Source of the DNA: SUG1106 sp051883095
Lineage (GTDB): Bacteria > Bacillota > Clostridia > Peptostreptococcales > Anaerovoracaceae
DNA: 64,000 bases
Assembly (NCBI GenBank): GCA_051883095.1
Contig: JBJETB010000004.1
Coordinates: 27,778 to 91,777 of the forward strand
Direction: 5' to 3'
The notes under the pieces were generated by a model. That model ran no database searches, was not told the DNA's origin, and saw nothing but the letters and a program-made list of their open reading frames with translations. Below, in pieces: positions 42,734 through 51,243 of the stretch (positions are counted from its first letter, which is position 1; every line of letters starts with the position of its first letter). Made by a program: the position numbers and the translations under genes.

Positions 42734-43082
42734 TTGCTTTCACTATCCTTTCCGATATAAATTTTACAACCCGGTCTTGGTTTTTTCCGGCTTCTTCAGC
42801 CATCTGTGCGCATTTCTTCTCTGCTTCCAGGATGGCCTCCTCATAGTTCTTCTGAGCGATTTCATGCCCTTCCTTAACCTGACCTTCGAAGCAGTCCTTA
42901 GCTTCTTCTTCGGCCCGACCTATGAGTCTGCCGGCTTCAGTGTTTGCTTTATCTACCATCATCCTGGCCTCGGTACGAGCGTCTTTTTTCATTTTTTCCG
43001 CTTCATTCTCGGTCTCTCTGATGACATTAAGTTCTTCGGTAAACACTCTGCCGCCTCCTTTTTTAATATTTCTCAAGTCCAT
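42720..43082 (-). CDS. ntpF: V-type ATPase peripheral-stalk subunit G/H
   Basis: The 120-residue protein is an almost continuous coiled coil (KMKKDARTEARMMVDKANTE), as expected for NtpF/subunit G that pairs with E in the peripheral stalk. It is the first gene of the operon, about 50 nt after an extended -10 promoter. Sequence is low-complexity, so assignment rests on size, coiled coil and position. Confidence 0.85.
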   Translation of the reverse strand: MDLRNIKKGGGRVFTEELNVIRETENEAEKMKKDARTEARMMVDKANTEAGRLIGRAEEEAKDCFEGQVKEGHEIAQKNYEEAILEAEKKCAQMAEEAGKNQDRVVKFISERIVKASVNN

Positions 43083-43137
43083 TTTTATTATTGTCAGAAT
43101 TCCTATTTATAAAATCGAATTCTCCCCCTTATATCTA

Positions 43138-43166
43138 ATAATACCACACTTTTGCAACTTTTTCAC
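43138..43166 (-). promoter_or_regulatory. Promoter of the V-type ATPase operon
   Basis: Minus-strand TATTAT is preceded by TGTGG (extended -10), with only a weak -35. The leader is about 50 nt. Confidence 0.55.
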
Positions 43167-43208
43167 TAAACAAAATTCAAAAATTGTACAATTATTTTTT
43201 ATATATTT

Positions 43209-43242
43209 CAAAAAGCAGCCGGAGAATTGTGACGCGGCTGCT
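43209..43242 (-). terminator. Terminator of whiA
   Basis: AGCAGCCG pairs with CGGCTGCT and is followed by TTTTTG on the minus strand, about 33 bp after the whiA stop. Confidence 0.88.
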
Positions 43243-43274
43243 GATTTTTACGGGTTCATATTTCATATATACAT

Positions 43275-44231
43275 TTACAGTTTTGAAGCTATCTCCTCGA
43301 TTTTCATGAGTCTTTTATTAATGCCGGATTTTTTCAGAGGCGGGTCGCAAAGCTCTCCCAGGGCTGCTATGGAAATGTCCGGATGCTCTACCCGCAGCTC
43401 TGCGGCCTCACGCAGATTATCCGGCAGGCTGGCAAGACCTTTGGTGTTCTGTATTTTTTTGATGGCCTCAATGTGCTTCATGGATGCCTCGATGCTCCTG
43501 TCCATGTTGGCGCTGTCGCAGTTGCTCATCCTTCTGGCAGAACCGACCATTTCTTTCTTTATGCGAGTCTCCTCCATGCTGAAAACCTGGCTGCTGGCTC
43601 CCATAATTGCCAGCATATCGCTTATGTAGTCGGCCTTTTTCATATATACCACATGCTTTCCGCGGCGCTCCGCCACCTTGCATGATAAATCCACAAAGGA
43701 GTTTATAAGCTTTTTAAGGTCTGCAGCCATGGTGGCTGAATCAAGGACAAACTCCAGGTCATAGCTTTTTTCCGGATCGCTCATGGTGCCTGCTCCCATG
43801 AAAACTCCTCTCAGGTAAGCCTTCTTGCAGCACTTGGTCCTGACGATACCGCTGTAGATACCATCTGAAATATAGTTGTTTCCCTCTCTGACGAGAAGAA
43901 TTCCCGTCTCCCTCAGAATCTGTTCGGAACGGTTATCCGCATCTATTGTTATGCTGTAGGAAAACTTCTTGCTGCTGCGGCTTTTGCCTACGGCCTTTCC
44001 CTCGCCGATTTCCAGCTTAGTCTCGATGCCGAAATAGTCCTGAATCAGTTTCTTGTAGTGACGGGCTACTGCAGGATTATCTGTAGTGATAATTATTTTA
44101 AATTTTCCGAAGCCTACCAGCCCTATGCTGCCAGCTACACGGAGGAATCCGGAGATTTCAGCCAATATGCAGCATTTCTTTTCCGGTTCTATTCTGGCCA
44201 GCTCGTTTTTTGTTTCAGATGCAAAGGACAT
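43275..44231 (-). CDS. whiA: WhiA DNA-binding protein
   Basis: The 318-residue protein has the WhiA N-terminal LAGLIDADG-like fold (SFASETKNELARIEP, YLRGVFMGAGTMSDP) that has lost nuclease activity, and a C-terminal helix-turn-helix (LGELCDPPLKKSGINKRL). WhiA is conserved in Gram-positive bacteria and affects cell division and chromosome segregation. The usual neighbours yvcK and rapZ are not present here; an SDR gene precedes it by 9 bp. Confidence 0.95.
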   Translation of the reverse strand: MSFASETKNELARIEPEKKCCILAEISGFLRVAGSIGLVGFGKFKIIITTDNPAVARHYKKLIQDYFGIETKLEIGEGKAVGKSRSSKKFSYSITIDADNRSEQILRETGILLVREGNNYISDGIYSGIVRTKCCKKAYLRGVFMGAGTMSDPEKSYDLEFVLDSATMAADLKKLINSFVDLSCKVAERRGKHVVYMKKADYISDMLAIMGASSQVFSMEETRIKKEMVGSARRMSNCDSANMDRSIEASMKHIEAIKKIQNTKGLASLPDNLREAAELRVEHPDISIAALGELCDPPLKKSGINKRLMKIEEIASKL

Positions 44232-44240
44232 AGTTCCTCC

Positions 44241-44999
44241 TTACTTTCCCTGCTGCCTGCACCATGTCTTCATAACCAGGCTGACCGGCAGGAGCTTAAC
44301 GGCTCTTACCTGCATTCTTACAGGAAAGCCGAGAATAGATACTGTCTTATTCTTTCTCAGATCCTTCATGGCTCTTTCTATAACCTGCTCCGCAGTGTAA
44401 TAGCGGTCGTAGTATTTGATGGTATCGTCGTGTACGGCATGGTCAAAAAACTCTGTTTTTATCCAGCCCGGGGCAACTGCCATGACATGAATTTTCTGTG
44501 CTTTAAGTTCCACTCCCAGCGCCCTTGAGAAACTCATCACATAGGCTTTGGATGCTCCGTATACGTTTATATACGGAACCGGCTGCCAGGATGAATTGGA
44601 TGCCAGATTGATGATGTGGCTACCCTCCGGCATATAAGGTATGCTCATGTGGCACATGGCAGTAAGCGCCCTGTCGTTAAGGTCGATGATATCAAGCTGC
44701 CTGTCCATGTCCATTTCGGTGAAAGTACCGAAGAGTCCACAGCCTGCCGCGTTGACCAGCACCTGTATTTCCGGCTTCTCTTCTGATAGCATTGTTTTGT
44801 ATGTGCTGAAGCTTTCTTTGTCGGAAAGGTCCAGGACGACAGGTCTTACCTTTGTCCGGCACTTTTCGCCCAGTTCTTTAAGCTTTTCTTCCCTGCGTGC
44901 TATGACCCAGATCTCGTCCAGACTGAATTCTTTATCTATGGCATACACGAACTCTCTTCCCATACCGCTGGATGCGCCTGTGATTACTGCAATTTTCAT
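44241..44999 (-). CDS. SDR family oxidoreductase
   Basis: The 252-residue protein has the classical short-chain dehydrogenase cofactor site TGASSGMG, the catalytic Ser in NLASNSS and YGASKAYV (Tyr-x-x-x-Lys). It oxidises or reduces an unknown substrate with NAD(P). A longer frame starts at 45191 but overlaps the upstream gene; ATG 44999 has AAGGAG. Co-oriented with whiA and probably co-transcribed. Confidence 0.9.
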   Translation of the reverse strand: MKIAVITGASSGMGREFVYAIDKEFSLDEIWVIARREEKLKELGEKCRTKVRPVVLDLSDKESFSTYKTMLSEEKPEIQVLVNAAGCGLFGTFTEMDMDRQLDIIDLNDRALTAMCHMSIPYMPEGSHIINLASNSSWQPVPYINVYGASKAYVMSFSRALGVELKAQKIHVMAVAPGWIKTEFFDHAVHDDTIKYYDRYYTAEQVIERAMKDLRKNKTVSILGFPVRMQVRAVKLLPVSLVMKTWCRQQGK

Positions 45000-45066
45000 G
45001 TGTTGCTCCTTTTTAACTATATTTTTATTTTTATTAACTATAAACCTTTTTTTATTCCATGTAAAG

Positions 45067-45660
45067 TTAAAGTGGCTTATTAAGCCTTTTCTTTCGTTCC
45101 TTCCAGTCAGGCATGAACTGCTCCATAAATCCGTAAAACTGCTTCGAATGGTTAGGATGTATGAAATGACAAAGTTCATGGACCACCACATATTCTATAC
45201 ATTCCCGAGGTTTCATAAGCAGCTTGCGGTTCAGAGTTATTATGCCCTTGTTTACCAGGCAGGAGCCCCAGCAGCTTTTCATGGTTCTTACCCTCAGCTT
45301 CGGTTTCTTCACTCCATAAGGAACGAATAACGGATAGAATTCATCGAGGATTTCGGTGAAAACCGCCGGATTTTTAAGTGAGCTTTCCTGTCCCTCCTTT
45401 GATTTATCAAGTTCCCTCTGAAACTGTCGTTCAGCTTCAGCTGCCTCTTCAAATCTTTTCATCGCCTCTAATATAAACTCTGCCTTGCTGAGCACAAAAT
45501 CGTCTATCTGCGATGCGTCTACTCTCGAGCTTGCGGACACCTTTACACTGCCGTCAGGCCTGACTCTCAGATTAATATTCTTTACCTGCTTCCGCTCAAG
45601 AATATATTTTATATTTTTTTCTCCTGCGCATACGGTGCGCTCCTGTATTTTCGTGTTCAT
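45067..45660 (-). CDS. YgjP-like (DUF45) metallopeptidase
   Basis: The 197-residue protein has the zinc motif VVHELCHFIHPNHS and the preceding RTMKSCWGSC segment typical of the YgjP/SprT-like M48 family. It is cytosolic with an unknown target. Its start faces the nuclease gene on the other strand across a 117-bp divergent promoter region. Confidence 0.9.
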   Translation of the reverse strand: MNTKIQERTVCAGEKNIKYILERKQVKNINLRVRPDGSVKVSASSRVDASQIDDFVLSKAEFILEAMKRFEEAAEAERQFQRELDKSKEGQESSLKNPAVFTEILDEFYPLFVPYGVKKPKLRVRTMKSCWGSCLVNKGIITLNRKLLMKPRECIEYVVVHELCHFIHPNHSKQFYGFMEQFMPDWKERKKRLNKPL

Positions 45661-45710
45661 ATCAATATTTTAACCTAATTTCTGCCCATGTCAATGTCTC
45701 CCTCTGCGAT

Positions 45711-45739
45711 TTGCATCGTGAAGATATTTGTATTAAAAT
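45711..45739 (+). promoter_or_regulatory. Sigma-70-type promoter of the nuclease gene
   Basis: TTGCAT and TAAAAT are separated by 17 bp, about 38 bp upstream of the possible TTG start. Confidence 0.65.
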
Positions 45740-45777
45740 ATCATACGTGACAATAAAATTTTCATAGGGGTAAGGGT

Positions 45778-46539
45778 TTGGATTATACAATGAAAAATAA
45801 GGCAAAAAAGAGATCAAAAAATAGAATAAAAACGATTATCAGGCTGGCTTTAACCTGTCTGCTGCTGGCAGCTCTTCTTATAGTCAGCCAGAAGTTTCCC
45901 GATCTGTTTACAAAGGAAAATTCCTCTGCATCAACATCAGCTGCAGAGGATATTCTGATGCAGATTCCCGAGTATTCAGGAGAACCCTACGCTGAAATAA
46001 ACGAAAACGTCCCGGACTTCTCATCTGAAAAGACGGCCGGGGAATCCCGTGAAAGCTACAGTGACCTTGACCGTCTCGGACGCTGCGGTGCAGCCTTCGC
46101 CAGCATAGGCAGAGACCTGATGCCCACTGAGGAGCGCCAGTCCATCGGAATGATCAGACCGTCCGGCTGGCATACCGTGCGCTACGATGATCTCGTAGAA
46201 GGCAAATATCTTTACAACCGCTGCCACCTTATAGCCTACCAGCTTTCCGGCCAGAATGCCAACGAGCTTAATCTTATAACAGGTACCAGATATATGAACA
46301 CAGTCGGTATGCAGCCTTTCGAGAACCAGGTGGCAGAGTATGTCCGCACCACAGGAAATCATGTGCTTTACCGGGTAACTCCCATTTTCAAAGGCTCTGA
46401 TCTTGTAGCCCGCGGCGTACAAATGGAAGCCCTCTCCGTAGAAGATAACGGAAAGGGCCTGTGTTTCAATGTATTCGTTTATAATGTCCAGCCCGGCATA
46501 ATAATCGATTATGCAACGGGAGACAGCCGCAGAGCCTAA
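45778..46539 (+). CDS. Membrane-anchored or secreted DNA/RNA non-specific endonuclease
   Basis: The 253-residue protein has a basic N-terminus, one hydrophobic segment (about residues 20-36) and a nuclease domain resembling the DNA-entry nuclease EndA: YNRCHLIAYQL corresponds to the DRGH motif (Asn replacing Asp, Cys replacing Gly), followed by NLITGTRYMN with the metal-binding Asn. It cleaves nucleic acid outside the cell, for nutrition, DNA uptake or defence. Start is either TTG 45778 (GGGG 6 nt upstream) or ATG 45790. Confidence 0.85.
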   Translation: MDYTMKNKAKKRSKNRIKTIIRLALTCLLLAALLIVSQKFPDLFTKENSSASTSAAEDILMQIPEYSGEPYAEINENVPDFSSEKTAGESRESYSDLDRLGRCGAAFASIGRDLMPTEERQSIGMIRPSGWHTVRYDDLVEGKYLYNRCHLIAYQLSGQNANELNLITGTRYMNTVGMQPFENQVAEYVRTTGNHVLYRVTPIFKGSDLVARGVQMEALSVEDNGKGLCFNVFVYNVQPGIIIDYATGDSRRA

Positions 46540-47852
46540 ATCAGCCCGTGCTCCCTGGCTTCGTCCCTCAGCTGGTCTCTGAAATCAGGATGTGCAAGGC
46601 TGATCATGGCACGCACACGGTCTGACATATTAAGATGCTTCAGATTCACGCAGCCGTACTCGGTAGCGACGTACTGCACCTCTGAACGCGGTGTGGTTAC
46701 AGCTGTGCCTGCAGGGAAATTCAGACAGATTTTACTCTGTCTCTGTCCGTTCTTTTCGAAGGAAGATGCCAGAGCAATAATCGACTTGCCTCCTTCGGAC
46801 CACTGCGCACCCTTTACGAAATCAATCTGTCCGCCCACAGCGCTTTGCTGGCTCCATCCCATGGAATCAGCGGCAACCTGTCCGAAAAGGTCCACGGACA
46901 TGGCGGTATTTATTGACATCATTCTCTTATTCTTGGCGATATTTCTCGGGTCGTTTACCAGAGGGAAAGTTCCGATATAAAGATCGGGGTTATGATCCAT
47001 GAAATTATACATCTCATTTGACCCCATGGAGAAAGCAAATACACTCAGTCCATCCATAAAGCCCTTGTTTTTATTAGTCACATTGCCGTTTTTCATCAGC
47101 TCCATCATAGGCTCGTTGAACATCTCCGAAAAGATTCCCAGATCATTCTTTTTCAGAAGCCCATATCCTACAGCAGTTGAAATCTTTCCGAGTCCAAGCT
47201 GAATTGTAGCACCGTCAGGCACTTCTTCCATTACAAGGTCAGATATTTTCTGCGAAATCTCGGCCACCTCATCCTTCGCAAGAGGGGAAACAGGATAATC
47301 GGCATCTACTATTGCATCCGCCATTGACAGCGGTAAAAGATGCTTTTCGCCATTCATTATATAAGGAACCTGAGCATTGCATTCGAATACGATATTTCTG
47401 GCGTTCTCAGCGAGATATGTATACATGCATCCGCCGCTCGGTCCGCATGATACCATACCGTTTTCATCGGGCCTTGAAACCTGGAAAAAGCAAACATCCG
47501 GCTTTCCCACATACTTGCACCAGATCTCAATCTGGCTCAGGTGAAAACATGTAAACTCAAGTGGCATCCCATGCTTTCTGTGAGCTATTCTTTCCTGTGC
47601 ACCCAGGAAAAAGGTCTCAACGTGGAAAGGGTTATGGCCGTCGTGATCGGCACTGAACATGCGGGAAGGTCTTACTGACATACTGCAGAGGATTGCTACA
47701 TCTTCCAGTTCATCTCTCCTGTCCCACAATGCATCCAGCATATCATAGGCAAAGCTGCTGGCAGTGCCCACATACACCCTGTCACCCGATTTTACCAGTT
47801 TCGCTGCTTCCGCAGCGCTCATCATTTTTTCCTTATATCGTTCTTCCACCAT
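46536..47852 (-). CDS. Acetyl-CoA hydrolase/transferase family CoA-transferase (butyryl- or 4-hydroxybutyrate type)
   Basis: The 438-residue protein is a class I CoA-transferase with the catalytic Glu in GIFSEMFNEP and GLGKISTAVGYGL. Closest by feel are butyryl-CoA:acetate and 4-hydroxybutyrate CoA-transferases of butyrate-forming Clostridia. It moves CoA between a fatty acid and acetate in the last fermentation step. GTG 47864 would abut the AAAGGAG site, so ATG 47852 is the better start. It lies 18-30 bp after the DUF853 gene and converges with the nuclease gene. Confidence 0.87.
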   Translation of the reverse strand: MVEERYKEKMMSAAEAAKLVKSGDRVYVGTASSFAYDMLDALWDRRDELEDVAILCSMSVRPSRMFSADHDGHNPFHVETFFLGAQERIAHRKHGMPLEFTCFHLSQIEIWCKYVGKPDVCFFQVSRPDENGMVSCGPSGGCMYTYLAENARNIVFECNAQVPYIMNGEKHLLPLSMADAIVDADYPVSPLAKDEVAEISQKISDLVMEEVPDGATIQLGLGKISTAVGYGLLKKNDLGIFSEMFNEPMMELMKNGNVTNKNKGFMDGLSVFAFSMGSNEMYNFMDHNPDLYIGTFPLVNDPRNIAKNKRMMSINTAMSVDLFGQVAADSMGWSQQSAVGGQIDFVKGAQWSEGGKSIIALASSFEKNGQRQSKICLNFPAGTAVTTPRSEVQYVATEYGCVNLKHLNMSDRVRAMISLAHPDFRDQLRDEAREHGLI

Positions 47853-47882
47853 TTTTACTAACACTCCTTTTATATCATTTTT

Positions 47883-49481
47883 TTATTTCATAAATGTTCC
47901 CAGGATATTTCTGGCCAGCGACGCACCTACATTGCCGCCCAGTTTCTTGCCGAAATCACCGCCTACGGTTTTTCCCAAAGTCTTGCCAAGTTCTCTGCCG
48001 ATGGTGTTGGCCGCTGCGTTGGCCACGCTCTTCTTACGCTTTGCAGCTTCTCTTTCTGCGGCTGCGGCCTGTTTTTCGGCTGCCTTAAGGGCGGCTGCTT
48101 CCTCTTTGGCTGCGGCTGCGGCCTGCTTCTGAGCCTCTTTTTCGGCTGCGGCGGCTGCAGCCTGTTCCTGCTTCTGGACAGCTTCTTCTTTCTTCATTCG
48201 CTCCATGAACTCATAAGCGGAGTCACGGTCTATCTCATCCTTATATCTCAGGTACAGATTGCTCCTTAAAATTTCCTGCTTCTTTTCCTCGTCGGAAATC
48301 GGCCCCATCATGGACTGTGGCGGCAGGATCTTGCATTTTTTTACCACTCCCGGTATGCCGGCGGCATCAAGCACAGAAATAATGGCCTCTCCGGTTCCCA
48401 TCGAGGTAAGCACCTCGTATGTATCAAACTCCGGATTTGCTCGGAAAGACTGAGCTGCAGATTTTACCGCTTTTTCATCTGCAGGGGTATATGCTCTCAG
48501 CGCATGCTGAATCTTGTTTCCAAGCTGTCCCAAGATCTCATCAGGAATATCCTTAGGCGACTGGGTTATAAAGTAAACGCCCACACCCTTTGAACGGATA
48601 AGCTTTACCACCTGTTCTATCTTGCTGCGGAGAGCTTTGGAAATGTCCTTGAACAGCAGGTGAGCTTCATCAAAGAAAAATACCATGCGAGGTTTTTCCA
48701 TATCACCAACCTCCGGCAGAGTCTCAAAGAGCTCAGACAGCATCCAGAGCAAGAAAGTTGAATAAAGAGTCGTGTCGTGAACCAGCTGGCGACAGTCCAG
48801 AATGTTTATGCTTCCTCTTCCGCTCATATCACTTCCGATAAACCAGTCTGACAGGTTTAATGCAGGCTCTCCGAAGAATTCTTCACCTCCTGCAGCTTCC
48901 AGAGCAACCACGTTTCTCAGAATGGCCGCAACAGACTGCTTAGCGATATTGCCGTACTCTGAAGCCAGCTCAGCGCTGTTATCCGAAACATACTGAAGCA
49001 TGGCCTTAAGATCTTTGGTATCTATGAGGAGAAGATTGCGGTCGTCAGCAATCTTGAACACGATGGTGAGGATATCCGACTGAGTGTCGTTGAGGTCCAT
49101 AAGCTTGGCAAGCAGTATAGGTCCCATCTCAGAAATTGTGGTACGGGCAGGGATTCCCATGTCACCGTAGATATCCCAGAAAACAGACGGATAGGCGTGG
49201 TAATTGAATCCGCACTCTGCCAGGCCGAATTTCTGAATGCGTTTCTGCATGTCCTCGCTGTCAACCCCCGGTCGGCACATTCCCGAAAGATCGCCCTTTA
49301 TATCAGCAAGAAATACAGGTACTCCGGCATCGCTGAAAGACTCTGCCAGAACCTTCAGAGTAATCGTCTTTCCTGTACCTGTTGCACCTGCAATCAGTCC
49401 GTGGCGATTGGCCATCTTAGGCTCAATGCATACCTTTTCTCCATTGGATTCACCGATCCATATTTTATTATCGTAAAACAT
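47883..49481 (-). CDS. DUF853/HerA-like ATPase (YjgR family)
   Basis: The 532-residue protein has Walker A GATGTGKT near the N-terminus, a Walker B-like RMVFFFDEAHLLF and the HerA-type C-terminal domain, ending in a long Ala/Glu/Lys coiled coil (residues about 425-490) and a Gly-rich tail. DUF853 proteins are widespread predicted ATPases related to HerA; no role is established. It is between cca and the CoA-transferase in a same-strand run. Confidence 0.9.
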   Translation of the reverse strand: MFYDNKIWIGESNGEKVCIEPKMANRHGLIAGATGTGKTITLKVLAESFSDAGVPVFLADIKGDLSGMCRPGVDSEDMQKRIQKFGLAECGFNYHAYPSVFWDIYGDMGIPARTTISEMGPILLAKLMDLNDTQSDILTIVFKIADDRNLLLIDTKDLKAMLQYVSDNSAELASEYGNIAKQSVAAILRNVVALEAAGGEEFFGEPALNLSDWFIGSDMSGRGSINILDCRQLVHDTTLYSTFLLWMLSELFETLPEVGDMEKPRMVFFFDEAHLLFKDISKALRSKIEQVVKLIRSKGVGVYFITQSPKDIPDEILGQLGNKIQHALRAYTPADEKAVKSAAQSFRANPEFDTYEVLTSMGTGEAIISVLDAAGIPGVVKKCKILPPQSMMGPISDEEKKQEILRSNLYLRYKDEIDRDSAYEFMERMKKEEAVQKQEQAAAAAAEKEAQKQAAAAAKEEAAALKAAEKQAAAAEREAAKRKKSVANAAANTIGRELGKTLGKTVGGDFGKKLGGNVGASLARNILGTFMK

Positions 49482-49513
49482 TTGTTACCTCCTTATGTTA
49501 TGTTGTAGTGTTG

Positions 49514-50851
49514 TCATTTCTTTTTCCGCGCATAGGCAAGAGTCTGCTTAAGTGCGGATTCTTTTTCTGTGCCCGCCAGCCGCAGCTTGTGTGCATAGGC
49601 GAGAACATCGGCAAAATAATCCCCCGGCTCCAGTCCGGCCTCCACTAGGTCTCTGCCTGTCACATAAGGTTTTGCCATGGTCTCTTTGTAAATATCGTAT
49701 CTTTCAAAGAGGAAATCAGGGTCTCCTGTAAAGGGATTGTCCCCCGACATTACCGGCTTGTCGGACATGGCAAAATATATTAAATCGCCCGGTGCCGTCG
49801 CCTTGTCAAACATTCTGTTGGTCACCTTAACAGCCGATTTTGAAGCGGCGACTACATTGGGCTTCATGTGGAGAGGAACCATATTGAGAACATAGCGTAT
49901 TGTCTCTGTATTTCCTGTAATTCTGCGCAGAAACTCTTCTATCAGCGGCAGGCCCTTTATCTCATGGTCATAAGAGTGAATACGGCCGTTTATCTTCTCT
50001 GTGGTTATGGCCTTTCCGAAGTCATGAGTCAGAGCCAGAAGCATGAAGGGATACGGTTTTTCAACTTCTGAGCGATATGCTGCAGCCCTGTCCAGGACCT
50101 CCATGGTGTGTGTCCAGACGTCACCTTCAGGATGGAACTTAGGGTCCTGTTCCAGTCCGATAAGTGCTTTCAGTTCAGGAAACCATATGTCCAGTCCTCC
50201 GGCGCTGCGAAGAACCTCAAAGAATACAGAAGGCCTGCTGCCTTTGAGCAGTGCCTTTTTCAGTTCATCCTCCACACGTTCCCGTGAAAGCGCCGATAAA
50301 TCCATTGCTCTGCAGAGCTCCATAGTCTCATACGCTACTTTGAAACCGAAGCGTGATGCAAACTGCGCCGCGCGGAAAACCCTGAGAGGATCCTCCACAA
50401 AAGTTTCCGGGTCAATATGACGTATGATACCTTTTTCCAGATCATGCATTCCTCCGAAGTGATCCACAATCTCTTCTGTAAGCACATCCTCCATTATGGA
50501 ATTCATGGTAAAGTCCCGCCGTCTTGCTGCCGCCTCAGTTCCGATGAAAGGATCCACTGAAACCTCAAAGTCCCTGTGCCCTTTTCCCGTGGCACGCTCC
50601 TTTCGCGGCATAGCGATGTCAATGTCATATTCGCTTAACGAATAGATTCCAAAACTTCGTCCGTATGAGAGCGGTTCTCCCACTTCTGTCAGTATATCAA
50701 GCAGTTCATCAGGCATGATTCCGTGAACTTCAATATCCACGTCCTTATTTTCGATACCCATAATTTTATCCCGCACGAAACCGCCGACATAGAAAGTTCT
50801 GCCGCCTTTTTCACTGACCATATATGCAATTTTTTCAGCAATGGTACTCAT
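49514..50851 (-). CDS. cca: CCA-type tRNA nucleotidyltransferase with HD domain
   Basis: The 445-residue class II nucleotidyltransferase has FYVGGFVRDKIMG, DVDIEVHG (metal Asp pair), RRDFTMNS and an HD domain (ALTHDFGKA). It adds or repairs the tRNA 3' CCA end; a poly(A) polymerase-like activity is also possible in this family. The predicted transcription start falls on the A of the ATG and there is no Shine-Dalgarno, so the mRNA is probably leaderless. Confidence 0.88.
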   Translation of the reverse strand: MSTIAEKIAYMVSEKGGRTFYVGGFVRDKIMGIENKDVDIEVHGIMPDELLDILTEVGEPLSYGRSFGIYSLSEYDIDIAMPRKERATGKGHRDFEVSVDPFIGTEAAARRRDFTMNSIMEDVLTEEIVDHFGGMHDLEKGIIRHIDPETFVEDPLRVFRAAQFASRFGFKVAYETMELCRAMDLSALSRERVEDELKKALLKGSRPSVFFEVLRSAGGLDIWFPELKALIGLEQDPKFHPEGDVWTHTMEVLDRAAAYRSEVEKPYPFMLLALTHDFGKAITTEKINGRIHSYDHEIKGLPLIEEFLRRITGNTETIRYVLNMVPLHMKPNVVAASKSAVKVTNRMFDKATAPGDLIYFAMSDKPVMSGDNPFTGDPDFLFERYDIYKETMAKPYVTGRDLVEAGLEPGDYFADVLAYAHKLRLAGTEKESALKQTLAYARKKK

Positions 50852-50857
50852 ACTAGA

Positions 50858-50886
50858 ATTATACTACTTTTTTGACCTTCTCACAA
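50858..50886 (-). promoter_or_regulatory. Sigma-70-type promoter giving a leaderless cca mRNA
   Basis: Minus-strand TTGTGA and TATAAT are 17 bp apart. Seven bases beyond the -10 box is position 50851, the first base of the cca ATG. Confidence 0.72.
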
Positions 50887-50956
50887 TGGTTTTGTTTCGA
50901 CCCGATTTTCATGGTGCAGCATGAATATTTTCGTCTGAATTAATAAAACGTCAAAA

Positions 50957-51007
50957 GTCAACCTTACGGGTCCTGAAACCATTGGAAAACGATGCAGCAA
51001 GGTTGAC
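50957..51007 (+). repeat. 51-bp hairpin repeat, copy C
   Basis: Starts GTCAACCTT, core GAAACCATTGGAAAA, ends CAAGGTTGAC. Lies in the 392-bp gap between the NSS transporter and cca; the gap holds three copies and no gene. Confidence 0.85.
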
Positions 51008-51053
51008 AAATTGGTAATCAAAATGATGACCTGAGGTTAGAAAGACAAAAAAA

Positions 51054-51104
51054 GTCAACCCTTTGACACCGGAAACCATTGAAAATCAATATCAAAAGGT
51101 TGAC
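51054..51104 (+). repeat. 51-bp hairpin repeat, copy D
   Basis: Starts GTCAACCCTTT, core GAAACCATTGAAAA, ends AAAAGGTTGAC. It starts 97 bp after copy C. Confidence 0.85.
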
Positions 51105-51160
51105 TAATTGCAATAATATGTAAATTAATTTTCTCATTGACACGTAAACGATGAAGCCGT

Positions 51161-51211
51161 GTCAACCCTACGTGCTCTGAAACCATTGAAAAACGATGCA
51201 TCAAGGTTGTC
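51161..51211 (+). repeat. 51-bp hairpin repeat, copy E
   Basis: Starts GTCAACCCTA, core GAAACCATTGAAAAACGATG, ends CAAGGTTGTC. It starts 107 bp after copy D and lies about 30 bp downstream of the NSS stop. Confidence 0.85.
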
Positions 51212-51243
51212 TTTTGACAAAACAAATCAAATTGAATGCCTCA

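Noticed and set aside
8846..51211. 51-bp repeats as integron attC sites or CRISPR repeats
   Set aside because: The ends do not fit RYYYAAC/GTTRRRY, there are no cassettes or integrase nearby, spacing is irregular and copies diverge, unlike CRISPR repeats.
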